Shown: positions 25,452-32,597 of the stretch, piece after piece
How the letters are laid out: the number at the start of each line of letters is the position of its first letter
Position numbering within the stretch: the stretch's first letter is position 1
Assembly (NCBI GenBank): GCA_021204175.1
Contig: JAJPZT010000015.1
Span: 1-37,366, forward strand
Direction of reading: 5' to 3'
DNA from: Clostridiales bacterium
GTDB taxonomy: Bacteria > Bacillota > Clostridia > Lachnospirales > CAG-274
Length of the DNA stretch: 37,366 bases
The notes under the pieces: model-generated
Told to the model about the DNA's origin: nothing
Databases searched by the model: none
Seen by the model: only the letters and a program-made list of their open reading frames with translations
Made by a program: the position numbers and the translations under genes

Positions 25452-25484
25452 AAACAGCGTCTTCAAAACGAAAACGCTGTTTTT
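25452..25484. terminator. hairpin between ispH-rpsA and ecfA
   Basis: AAACAGCGT (25452-25460) pairs with ACGCTGTTT (25474-25482), with TTC/GAA continuing the stem. In the direction of transcription (minus) the stem is followed only by a broken T run (TTTGCCGTTTT), so termination is probably partial. A better T run lies on the plus strand. Twenty bases here nearly repeat the aspS T-box terminator. Confidence 0.4.
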
Positions 25485-25519
25485 ATTAATTGAAATTATT
25501 CAAAATTCAACTTTGAAGA

Positions 25520-27454
25520 TTATTCCTCAACAGGAGCTTCTTCTGCAGCCTCTTCAGCCTTTGCGTTCTTATCGGCAGCAGCCTTAATGCTCAAGCTGAT
25601 CTTCTTATTTTCAAGATCAAGCTCATTAACCTTAGCTGTAATTTCCTGACCGATTGAAAGCTCGTCCTCAGGCTTCTCAACATGCTTAAAAGCAATCTGA
25701 GAAATGTGAACAAGACCGTCGATACCTTCTTCAAGCTCAACAAAAGCGCCGAAGGAAACCATTCTTACAACCTTGCCTGTTACAATGTTGCCAACTGCAT
25801 ATTTTTCAGCGGCTGTGTTCCAGGGGTTAGCGTTAATGTCTTTAAGAGAAAGTGAGATCTTGCCCTTTTCTTTATTAATGTCAAGAATAGTAACAACAAC
25901 CTTGTCGCCTCTTGAAAGAATATCGGAAACCTTTTTAACTCTGCCCCAGCTCATTTCTGAGATGTGGATAAGTCCGTCAACGTCGCCTAAATCAACGAAT
26001 GCGCCGAACTCAACGATACGGCTTACAGTACCTTCTACTCTTGAACCTACCTCAAGAGACTCGAAAAGCTGCTGCTTTCTTTCTTCAATCTGCTTTTCAA
26101 CAAGTGCACGTCTGCCTGCAACGATACGTCTCTTGGGCTTGTCTGTACATTCGATAATATTGAAGTCAAGCTCTTCGCCTACAAACTTGTTAAGATCTCC
26201 AACGAATCTGTTTGAAACCTGAGAAGAGGGTACGAAAACTCTCTCACCCATAATATTAACGATAAGACCGCCTTTAACAACGTTCTTAACCTTACCTGTA
26301 ACAACTGTGTTGTTTTCAAAAGCTTCCTGAAGTGCTTCAAAGTTTTTGGACTTGTCGCAGTACTTCTTTGAAAGTTCAACAACGCCCTCGTTATCGTTTA
26401 CTCTCTTGATATAAACGTCGATTTCGTCGCCGGGCTTAACAACGTCTGCGGGATTTACATCGGCATCGTCCGAAAATTCGCTTCTGGCTATTATGCCTTC
26501 GTATTTGAAATCCAAATTAACGAATACCTCGCCCTTGTCGTTAACGCTGATAACAGTTCCTTTAACAACTCTGCCGCTTCTTAAGCTGAAATTGTCGTTA
26601 GCGTTAAGCATTTCTTCAAATGTTTTGTTTTCATCACTCATGGTCTTTATTGCCTCCTCGATTATACCGGGCGGTGTACTCGCTCCGGCTGTTATTCCTA
26701 TTCTAACATTTTTTTTGAAACATTTCAACTGTTTTATGCAAATTTTTTCAAACAAAAATGTATTTTCGCAGAACTTTTTGCTCATGTTATAAAGTTTTTG
26801 GGTATTTGAGCTGTTTTTATCCCCCAAAACTATCATTATATCAGCCTGTTTTGCAATTTCAACGGCTTCCGACTGTCTCGCAGAGGTCGCACTGCAGATT
26901 GTATTAAAAACTCTTACGTCCGCTTCGGGGGGAATACTTTCCTTTATTTCTTCAAAAACGGCTGTGTTAAATGTGGTCTGAACCACAAGAGAATATTTTT
27001 CATTAAGGTCAATATCCTTAAGAGCGTCCTTTTCTTCTATTATAACCGCCGTATTGCCGGAATATCCGTTTATGCCCTTAACCTCCGGGTGTGAAGGGTT
27101 TCCCACAATGATAATTTTCCGCCCTTCAAGATAATTCTCTCTGACTATATTGTGAATTTTTTTAACATAGGGACAGGTTAAATCTACATATTCAAAGCCC
27201 TTTTCTTTGATTTCGTCATAAACCTCGGGGGGAACACCGTGGGAGCGAATGACGATTGTTGAGCCTTTCTCCGCTTCGTCAAGGCTGTCAATGGCGAAAA
27301 CACCCTTTTTCTCCAAGTCGTCGGTTACTATTCTGTTGTGAATAATAGGCCCGTAGGTATACATTTTTGTTTTGCCTATATCTCTGTAAACCGTCTCAAC
27401 GGCTCTTTTAACCCCGGGACAAAAGCCTGCGGTTTTTGCTAACATAACTTCCAT
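25520..27454 (-). CDS. ispH: fused HMBPP reductase - ribosomal protein S1
   Basis: Residues 1 to about 285 are IspH (LytB), the iron-sulfur enzyme making isopentenyl and dimethylallyl diphosphate in the last MEP-pathway step. Its three cluster cysteines appear in GFCPGVKRAVE, LTCPYVKKIH and TICSATSARQ. Residues from about 295 to 630 hold four S1 RNA-binding repeats, including GTVSRIVEFGAFVDLGDVDG and GKVVRMVSFGAFVELEEGID. The 644-residue fusion is a known clostridial arrangement. The S1 part probably acts as ribosomal protein S1 (rpsA) or an S1-like RNA-binding protein. It lies 17 bases after the aroH-cmk gene and ends with an acidic Glu/Ala-rich tail. Confidence 0.93.
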   Translation of the reverse strand: MEVMLAKTAGFCPGVKRAVETVYRDIGKTKMYTYGPIIHNRIVTDDLEKKGVFAIDSLDEAEKGSTIVIRSHGVPPEVYDEIKEKGFEYVDLTCPYVKKIHNIVRENYLEGRKIIIVGNPSHPEVKGINGYSGNTAVIIEEKDALKDIDLNEKYSLVVQTTFNTAVFEEIKESIPPEADVRVFNTICSATSARQSEAVEIAKQADIMIVLGDKNSSNTQKLYNMSKKFCENTFLFEKICIKQLKCFKKNVRIGITAGASTPPGIIEEAIKTMSDENKTFEEMLNANDNFSLRSGRVVKGTVISVNDKGEVFVNLDFKYEGIIARSEFSDDADVNPADVVKPGDEIDVYIKRVNDNEGVVELSKKYCDKSKNFEALQEAFENNTVVTGKVKNVVKGGLIVNIMGERVFVPSSQVSNRFVGDLNKFVGEELDFNIIECTDKPKRRIVAGRRALVEKQIEERKQQLFESLEVGSRVEGTVSRIVEFGAFVDLGDVDGLIHISEMSWGRVKKVSDILSRGDKVVVTILDINKEKGKISLSLKDINANPWNTAAEKYAVGNIVTGKVVRMVSFGAFVELEEGIDGLVHISQIAFKHVEKPEDELSIGQEITAKVNELDLENKKISLSIKAAADKNAKAEEAAEEAPVEE

Positions 27455-27471
27455 ATATTATTGTACCTCTT

Positions 27472-28512
27472 TTAAATATCCTTTATATATTTTTTGACTT
27501 CCGCAACGATGTAATCCTTTACCTCTTCAACGGACATATGGGTTGTATCCAAAAGAACTGCGTCGTCAGCCTGTCTCAGAGGGTTATATTCTCTGTGGCT
27601 GTCGTTATAGTCACGCTTTTTAATATCCTCTAAAATTTCCTCGAAAGTAACCGACATTCCCTTAAGGTGAAGCTCTTCATATCTGCGTCTTGCCCTTTCT
27701 TCAACCTCTCCTGTCATAAAGACCTTAACCTCGGCTCTGGGCAGAACGTTTGTGCCTATGTCTCTGCCGTCCATAATAACGCTTTGCTTTGAAGCAAGCT
27801 CTCTCTGAAGGGCAACAAGCTTTTCTCTGACCGCCTTATATGTTGCTACCTTAGAAGCTCCGTCTGAAACCTCCGGAGATCTTATAAGGTCGGTAACATC
27901 GTTTCCGTTTAAAATATATCTCTGCTCTCTGTTGGCGTTTTCTATGGTTATATTTATGTTGTCAAGCTGTCTTAAAACCTGAACCTCATTATTATAGTCG
28001 ATGTCCTTGTCTATGCAGTAAAGGGCGACGCTTCTGTACATAGCCCCTGTGTCGATATAAATAAAGCCCAACTCCTTAGCCACCATTTTGGCTATGGTGC
28101 TTTTTCCAGAACCCGCAGGGCCGTCAAGAGCCACCGCAACCCTGTGTTCCTTCTTTAAAAGGTCGGTTCTCAAAACAATTGCGTTGTTCAAATAAACGTG
28201 GTTGACATCGCTTTGTGGCATTATGCTGTCTACAAACATTAAAGCCCTTATACACATTTTAAGGCTTCCCGTAACATTAAGCTCGGGAAAGTCCAGAAGA
28301 CCGGCTCTGGTTAAGCCTATGCTTCTTGCGGCTGTCGCCGGAAAGGCTGCGTCTAAGTCGCTTGTAACAGTGAAAATTACGCTTATAACGTCCTCTTTTT
28401 TAATTGAATTTCTTTCAAGCATTTCCAAAAGCATAACCCCTGTTTCGGAAATAATTTCTTCCCTTGTGTTGGTTCTTACGGTAGTAGCGCCTCTAATTGC
28501 CCTTGTTGCCAT
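27472..28512 (-). CDS. cmk: fused AroH-type chorismate mutase - cytidylate kinase
   Basis: Residues 1-118 match the AroH class of chorismate mutase (chorismate to prephenate). R7 (AIRGATT), E77, R89 (KMCIRALM) and Y107 (HVYLNN) correspond to R7, E78, R90 and Y108 of the Bacillus enzyme; the residue at Bacillus C75 appears to be Asp. Residues from about 124 to 346 are a normal CMP/dCMP kinase with P-loop GPAGSGKST (131-139), DTGAMYRS and MDGRDIGTNVLP. Both halves look functional. The following ispH-rpsA gene is the usual clostridial neighbour of cmk; the AroH part is the addition. The ATG follows GGGAGG. Confidence 0.92.
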   Translation of the reverse strand: MATRAIRGATTVRTNTREEIISETGVMLLEMLERNSIKKEDVISVIFTVTSDLDAAFPATAARSIGLTRAGLLDFPELNVTGSLKMCIRALMFVDSIMPQSDVNHVYLNNAIVLRTDLLKKEHRVAVALDGPAGSGKSTIAKMVAKELGFIYIDTGAMYRSVALYCIDKDIDYNNEVQVLRQLDNINITIENANREQRYILNGNDVTDLIRSPEVSDGASKVATYKAVREKLVALQRELASKQSVIMDGRDIGTNVLPRAEVKVFMTGEVEERARRRYEELHLKGMSVTFEEILEDIKKRDYNDSHREYNPLRQADDAVLLDTTHMSVEEVKDYIVAEVKKYIKDI

Positions 28513-28551
28513 AAAAATTCCTCCCTTATTTTATCTTTCTTTTATGTTTCA

Positions 28552-29769
28552 TTACGAATTAATTCCTGCTATCCAACCTGTGGAAAAGGCAATCTGTAAA
28601 TTAAATCCCCCTGTCAGAGCGTCGCAGTCCAAAACCTCTCCTGAAAAGAAAAGATTTGGAATAAGCTTTGAAGCCATTGTAGAGGGGTCGATTTCCTTAA
28701 CATTTACGCCGCCCTTTGTTATGACAGCCCTTTCAAAGCCCTCTGTGCCTGTAATGTTAAGCCTGAAGCCCTTTAAGGTCTTAACAAGCCTGTGACGTTC
28801 TTCCTTAGTTACGGAATTTACCTGTTTGTCCTCTGAAATATCGGCGGCTTTAATAACTACAGGAATTATTGCGCTCGGCAGAAGCTTAAAAAGTGCGTTT
28901 TTAAACTCCTTGTTCTTAAATTCCTCAAAATCTCTCAAAACCCTTTTGTCCAAGACTTCGAATGTCAGTGCCGGTTTAAAGTCGATTAATATTTGAACGT
29001 CCTTGCCAATATGCTGTGTCACATAGCTGCTGGCGGAAAGTATAACAGGGTCGCTGACCCCTCCCCCTGTAAAAAGCATTTCGCCGAAGTCCTTATAGAC
29101 AGTTTTTCCTTCCACAAGGGCGGTTATTGCCACATTTTTAAGGCTTAAGCCCTCGAGGGACTTACAGAAGCTGTCAGCCTTAAGCCCCACAAGTGAGGGA
29201 AACCTTTCCGTAACAGTGTGCCCCGCCTTTTCCGCAAATTTATAGCCGTCTCCTGTTGAGCCTGTAGAGGGGTAGGAAACGCCGCCTGTAGCTACAATAA
29301 AGCTGTCGGCTTTAAACTCGCCTTTGGAGGCAACAGCGGAAACAATCAGTCCGTCCTTTATTTTAAGCTCCTTAACGTTACAGTTTAAAACAACCTTAAC
29401 CTTAGCCGATTTAAGCCGCTTTTTAAATGCGTCTATAATGTCATATGACTTGTCTGAAACAGGAAAAACCCTGTTTCCTCTTTCAACCTTAAGCTTAATC
29501 CCTTCACCCTCAACCATAGCCATAACGTCCTTACAGCCGTAGGTGTAAATTGCCGAATATAAAAAATAAGGGTTTGAAATCACATTTTTAATGAAGGTTT
29601 CCTCATCGCAGAAGTTGGTCAGGTTACATCTGCCCTTTCCAGTAATGAAAAGCTTTTTGCCCAATTTTTCGTTTTTTTCAAGAAGAACAACCTCCGAGCC
29701 CTTTTCCGCAGCAGCTATTGCCGCAGTCATGCCCGAGGCTCCGCCTCCTATAACAACCGTTTTTCTCAT
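28552..29769 (-). CDS. HI0933/BaiN-like FAD-dependent oxidoreductase
   Basis: This 405-residue flavoprotein begins with a dinucleotide-binding motif (VVIGGGASGMTAAIAA) and then GKGRCNLTNF, typical of the YhiN/HI0933/BaiN family. The C-terminal FAD-contact motif NLFFSGEVLDCDALTGGFNL is also clear. The reaction of most members is unknown. Some databases call them aminoacetone oxidases, and one relative acts in bile-acid metabolism, but neither role can be claimed here. The start overlaps the rnhA stop by four bases (ATGA). Linkage to cmk is common in Clostridia. Confidence 0.88.
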   Translation of the reverse strand: MRKTVVIGGGASGMTAAIAAAEKGSEVVLLEKNEKLGKKLFITGKGRCNLTNFCDEETFIKNVISNPYFLYSAIYTYGCKDVMAMVEGEGIKLKVERGNRVFPVSDKSYDIIDAFKKRLKSAKVKVVLNCNVKELKIKDGLIVSAVASKGEFKADSFIVATGGVSYPSTGSTGDGYKFAEKAGHTVTERFPSLVGLKADSFCKSLEGLSLKNVAITALVEGKTVYKDFGEMLFTGGGVSDPVILSASSYVTQHIGKDVQILIDFKPALTFEVLDKRVLRDFEEFKNKEFKNALFKLLPSAIIPVVIKAADISEDKQVNSVTKEERHRLVKTLKGFRLNITGTEGFERAVITKGGVNVKEIDPSTMASKLIPNLFFSGEVLDCDALTGGFNLQIAFSTGWIAGINS

Positions 29770-30227
29770 TTATAGTTTACGTCCTCTTTTAAATTTTCGC
29801 CCTTAATTGCCCCTGTGGCTAACTCGTCGCAGCGGTTGTTATAGGGGTTTGAAGCGTGCCCCTTAACCCAGTTGAATGTGACCTTGTGTACATTGAGAAG
29901 CTCCAGAAGCCTTTCCCACAGGTCAATGTTAAGAGCCTTGTCTGTTTTTGTTCTCATCCAGCCGTTGGCTTTCCATTTTTTAACCCAACCCTTGTTAATT
30001 GCGTCAACAACATAGCGTGAGTCGCTGTAAAGCATCACCTCACAGGGTACTTTTAAGACGGAAAGAGCCATTATTACGGCATAAATCTCCATTCTGTTGT
30101 TGGTGGTTTTTAAAAAGCCCTCAGCCATTTCCTTTTTGTGTTCTCCATACATAAGAACAGCCCCCGCTCCGCCCTTGCCCGGGTTTCCGGAACAAGCTCC
30201 GTCTGTGTAAATATCAACCTTTTTCAT
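29766..30227 (-). CDS. rnhA: ribonuclease HI
   Basis: RNase HI cleaves the RNA strand of RNA-DNA hybrids. At 153 residues it matches the E. coli-type enzyme. The four catalytic acids are visible as D9 (IYTDGACSGNPG), E47 (NNRMEIYA), D69 (YSDSRYVV) and D134 (RCDELA), and the basic handle segment (GWVKKWKANGW) is present. It is the first gene of the rnhA - FAD oxidoreductase - aroH-cmk - ispH-rpsA unit and follows a near-consensus promoter. Confidence 0.96.
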   Translation of the reverse strand: MKKVDIYTDGACSGNPGKGGAGAVLMYGEHKKEMAEGFLKTTNNRMEIYAVIMALSVLKVPCEVMLYSDSRYVVDAINKGWVKKWKANGWMRTKTDKALNIDLWERLLELLNVHKVTFNWVKGHASNPYNNRCDELATGAIKGENLKEDVNYK

Positions 30228-30262
30228 AATTGCTCCTAAGATTTTTTTATATATTAAAAACT

Positions 30263-30291
30263 ATTATACTATATCTCGGAAATTATTTCAA
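30263..30291 (-). promoter_or_regulatory. sigma-A-type promoter of the rnhA operon
   Basis: On the minus strand TTGAAA (30291-30286) and a perfect TATAAT (30268-30263) are exactly 17 bases apart. This is one of the strongest promoter matches in the window. Confidence 0.85.
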
Positions 30292-30311
30292 TATCGCCTT
30301 TAAAATTTTCG

Positions 30312-30344
30312 AAAAAGAAAACCCCGAACAAGCTTCTGTCGGGG
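30312..30344 (-). terminator. terminator of the nucleotidyltransferase gene
   Basis: On the minus strand CCCCGA (30344-30339 side) pairs with TCGGGG (30327-30322 side) around an 11-base loop, followed by TTTTCTTTTT. It separates the nucleotidyltransferase transcript from the rnhA promoter. Confidence 0.8.
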
Positions 30345-30367
30345 TATATGTGAAAAATTAATTCTTA

Positions 30368-31108
30368 TTATTTTGCAAACTGCTTTCTTATTTTAAGATA
30401 TTCGCTGCAAGTGCCTATGTCATAGCAGTCGCCTGTCATTATCCAGGTGTAAACATCCTTAATCTTATAAAGCCAGCTTAAGAAGTTGCCCGGTGCGTCG
30501 GGAGGATTGCCCTCCGAAATATATTTGTCAAAAAGCTTAACTGTATCCTTTGTGTAGAAATATGTGGCGTAAACGCCCTTGTTGCTCTTGGGGTTTTCGG
30601 GCTTTTCTTCCATACCCAAAAGCTTGTTGTTTTCGTCAAGCTCCGCAATACCTAACTGACGCAGTCTGTTAATGTCATCAATTTCCATAGCGCAGCAGCA
30701 GTCGCTGTTCTTTTCCTTAAAGAAGTCATAATATTCCTTCAAGGGGTATGTAAAATAGTTGTCCCCTGCTATAATAACAAGGTCGTCGTCTATTTTACAC
30801 TGATTTATTGTAAAAAGTATGTCGCCTATTGCGCCCAGCCTTACGCCGTTAGCGTCGGTTCCGTCATTGAGAACAACAACCTTTTTCTTATTATTGTCAT
30901 TTAATGTGTTGTGCCAGCTTTCGAAATAGCTGTAAAATCTGTTATTTGTAACAACATAAATTTTATCAACCTCGGGAATAGTGTTAATCTCGTCAGTGAT
31001 AAAATCCATCATTGTTTTTCCGCCGATTTTCAAAAGGGGCTTGGGATAATGTTTGGTAACGGGGTAAAGCCTTGTTGCATAACCTGCCGCCAAAATAATC
31101 GCTTTCAT
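30368..31108 (-). CDS. sugar-phosphate nucleotidyltransferase family protein
   Basis: This 246-residue protein belongs to the NTP_transferase family, which joins NTP and a sugar or alcohol phosphate into an activated nucleotide. The N-terminal signature ILAAGYATRLYPVTKHYPKP and the AGDNYF metal site are present. The short length, without the C-terminal hexapeptide domain of GlmU or GlgC, fits RmlA/RfbF-like or LicC-like enzymes. The substrate cannot be decided and no polysaccharide gene is adjacent. I start it at the ATG at 31108, which follows GGAGG at 7-base spacing, not at 31126. Its leader has a promoter and a 10-bp inverted repeat. Confidence 0.82.
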   Translation of the reverse strand: MKAIILAAGYATRLYPVTKHYPKPLLKIGGKTMMDFITDEINTIPEVDKIYVVTNNRFYSYFESWHNTLNDNNKKKVVVLNDGTDANGVRLGAIGDILFTINQCKIDDDLVIIAGDNYFTYPLKEYYDFFKEKNSDCCCAMEIDDINRLRQLGIAELDENNKLLGMEEKPENPKSNKGVYATYFYTKDTVKLFDKYISEGNPPDAPGNFLSWLYKIKDVYTWIMTGDCYDIGTCSEYLKIRKQFAK

Positions 31109-31135
31109 AATAATTCCTCCGAACATAAATCTGTT

Positions 31136-31176
31136 TTAAAGAAACGCCTGTCAACATAGGCTCATTGTTTCTTTAA
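31136..31176. repeat. inverted repeat in the nucleotidyltransferase leader
   Basis: TTAAAGAAAC (31136-31145) and GTTTCTTTAA (31167-31176) are perfect inverted copies. Inside, GCCT (31146-31149) and AGGC (31158-31161) pair around an 8-base loop. The structure lies between the promoter and the ribosome binding site and has no T run, so it is more likely an operator or regulatory RNA fold than a terminator. Confidence 0.6.
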
Positions 31177-31216
31177 TCATTGTTTGTCAAATATTCTGTT
31201 CTTCCATAGCTTTTTT

Positions 31217-31245
31217 ATTCTACCATTAATTTTGTTATAAATCAA
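31217..31245 (-). promoter_or_regulatory. promoter of the nucleotidyltransferase gene
   Basis: On the minus strand TTGATT (31245-31240) and TAGAAT (31222-31217) are 17 bases apart. The -35 box overlaps the end of the pseudouridine synthase gene. The leader would be about 100 bases long. Confidence 0.65.
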
Positions 31246-32194
31246 GCCCAAATTCTGTCCAAATTATATTTTTTTTGTTGCCCTTAAACCTTCCTTTTAC
31301 CTTTAAGGACTTTAAAGCGGATAAATTTCTGCCATCAACATTAAAAATCATCTCTCCGCAGTACAAAAACTGACCGCTTAAGCCGTATTTTTCTTTAAAA
31401 AAAAGATTTGTTTTTTTGTCGCCGTATTTTAAGTCCCCTATTATTGGGTAACCCAAATATGAAAGAACCGCCCTTATCTGGTGGGTTTTGCCTGTTATAA
31501 GCTTAATTTTAAGAAGAGTGTAATTTCCGTTATTTTTTACAGAGTAAATTTCGGTTACGGTTTCCTTAGCCCCTTCTTTTCTTTGGGCTGAAATTTCCGC
31601 CCTGTTGTCCTCTGTCTTTAAGTGCCACAGCTTAACTGTTTTCTGCTCTTTAAAAATGCCTTTAACCACCGCAAAATAATATTTTTCTATAAAATGCTCT
31701 TTAAAGCCCAAGCTGAGCTCCCTTGCCCCTATATAGGTTTTGCCGAAAGCCACAAGACCCCCTGTGTTTCTGTCGAGCCTGTTGCAGACCGAGGGAACAA
31801 AGCCCTCTTTAAGCTCTCCCTTTTCATAGACGTATGACAAAAGCCTTTGGTTTAAACAGTCAGCCCCTGCCCTGTCCGCCTGCGTCAGCATTCCGAAAGG
31901 CTTATCCGCAATCAAAATATTATTATCCTCATAGACAATGTCAAAATTAATGTTGGATTTTTTGATTTCGACCTGTTTTTTAAGGCTGTTGTAGGTTTCA
32001 TCACTTAAAAAAAGGGATATAATATCCCCTTCTTTAAGAATTTCGCTGCCGGTTGCCCTTTTTCCGTTAAGCTTTATTGTCTTTTTACGCAAAAGCTTAA
32101 AAACAAGGGACTTCGGGGCATTATTCAAATGCTTAAACAAAAGCTTGTCAAGGCGTGAGTCTTCAAACTCCGCTTTTACATAAACTTCCTTCAT
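31235..32194 (-). CDS. RluA-family pseudouridine synthase
   Basis: This 319-residue RNA-modifying enzyme has an N-terminal S4 RNA-binding domain (about 10-75) and an RluA-type catalytic domain. The catalytic aspartate lies in CNRLDRNTGGLVAFG, equivalent to the family's HRLD motif with Asn in place of His. GKTHQIRAVLSYLGYPIIGD near the C-terminus is also diagnostic. Targets of this family are rRNA (RluC, RluD) or tRNA (RluA, TruC), and the exact site cannot be read from sequence. A GAGAGG stretch upstream serves as ribosome binding site. It is separated from prfB by the hairpin-rich region. Confidence 0.88.
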   Translation of the reverse strand: MKEVYVKAEFEDSRLDKLLFKHLNNAPKSLVFKLLRKKTIKLNGKRATGSEILKEGDIISLFLSDETYNSLKKQVEIKKSNINFDIVYEDNNILIADKPFGMLTQADRAGADCLNQRLLSYVYEKGELKEGFVPSVCNRLDRNTGGLVAFGKTYIGARELSLGFKEHFIEKYYFAVVKGIFKEQKTVKLWHLKTEDNRAEISAQRKEGAKETVTEIYSVKNNGNYTLLKIKLITGKTHQIRAVLSYLGYPIIGDLKYGDKKTNLFFKEKYGLSGQFLYCGEMIFNVDGRNLSALKSLKVKGRFKGNKKNIIWTEFGLDL

Positions 32195-32228
32195 TAACCT
32201 TAAACCTCTCTTATCAATAAGCCGATTA

Positions 32229-32594
32229 GCACCAAATTATTAAAATTTGCAAACCGCTTATTCTCAGACAGCGTCGCAGACTTTAATCCGCAAGGCGAGC
32301 TTTCGTCGCACCAAGCTATGTTCGTTTGTTTCCGTACAAGTACGAAAACAAGACTTCACTCCGCTGCTGCTCCTCTTTCGTTGAAAACTAAGGTTTTCAA
32401 CGAGTAAGGAACACTTCCGCAGTACATCTTATTTCTGTGTTTACACAGAAATAAATGCACGCAGGTAAGTGTGACGTGGACAGAAACTTTTCTGTGAAGT
32501 TGATACGAAATATCAACTTTGCGGAAAACTTGATGGTTTCTACCTTGAAATATTCGCAAAAATGTAAGCATTTTTGCGAAAGCGGCAACGCTTA
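32229..32594. repeat. intergenic array of perfect hairpins
   Basis: This gap of about 400 bases between prfB and the pseudouridine synthase gene holds no credible gene but at least seven separate inverted repeats. They are 32233-32249 (6 bp), 32326-32351 (11 bp, one mismatch), 32378-32403 (11 bp), 32429-32454 (11 bp), 32480-32495 (6 bp), 32497-32519 (9 bp), 32553-32580 (12 bp) and 32580-32593 (5 bp, GCAA loop). Stem sequences differ from each other, so it is not a tandem or CRISPR repeat. Two loops are TAAG. None has a terminator T tract. Function unknown; a structured RNA, a mosaic of palindromic elements or an mRNA stabiliser are possible. Confidence 0.8.
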
Positions 32595-32597
32595 TCC

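Noticed and set aside
25408..25519. A second T-box, before ecfA
   Set aside because: Despite the 20-base similarity to the aspS terminator, there is no AGGGTGG-type T-box, stem I or specifier loop in the 112-base gap.
25773..26222. 149-codon open frame antisense to the S1 repeats
   Set aside because: It has Ser/Thr/Leu-rich composition and lies within well-conserved S1 repeats, so it is a shadow frame.
28202..28795. 197-codon open frame antisense to the aroH-cmk and FAD oxidoreductase genes
   Set aside because: It spans two real genes and their gap on the other strand, and its translation has low-complexity Ser/Leu/Pro composition typical of shadow frames.
32229..32594. CRISPR array
   Set aside because: The hairpin stems differ in sequence and length and there are no regular repeats or spacers, and no cas genes are present.
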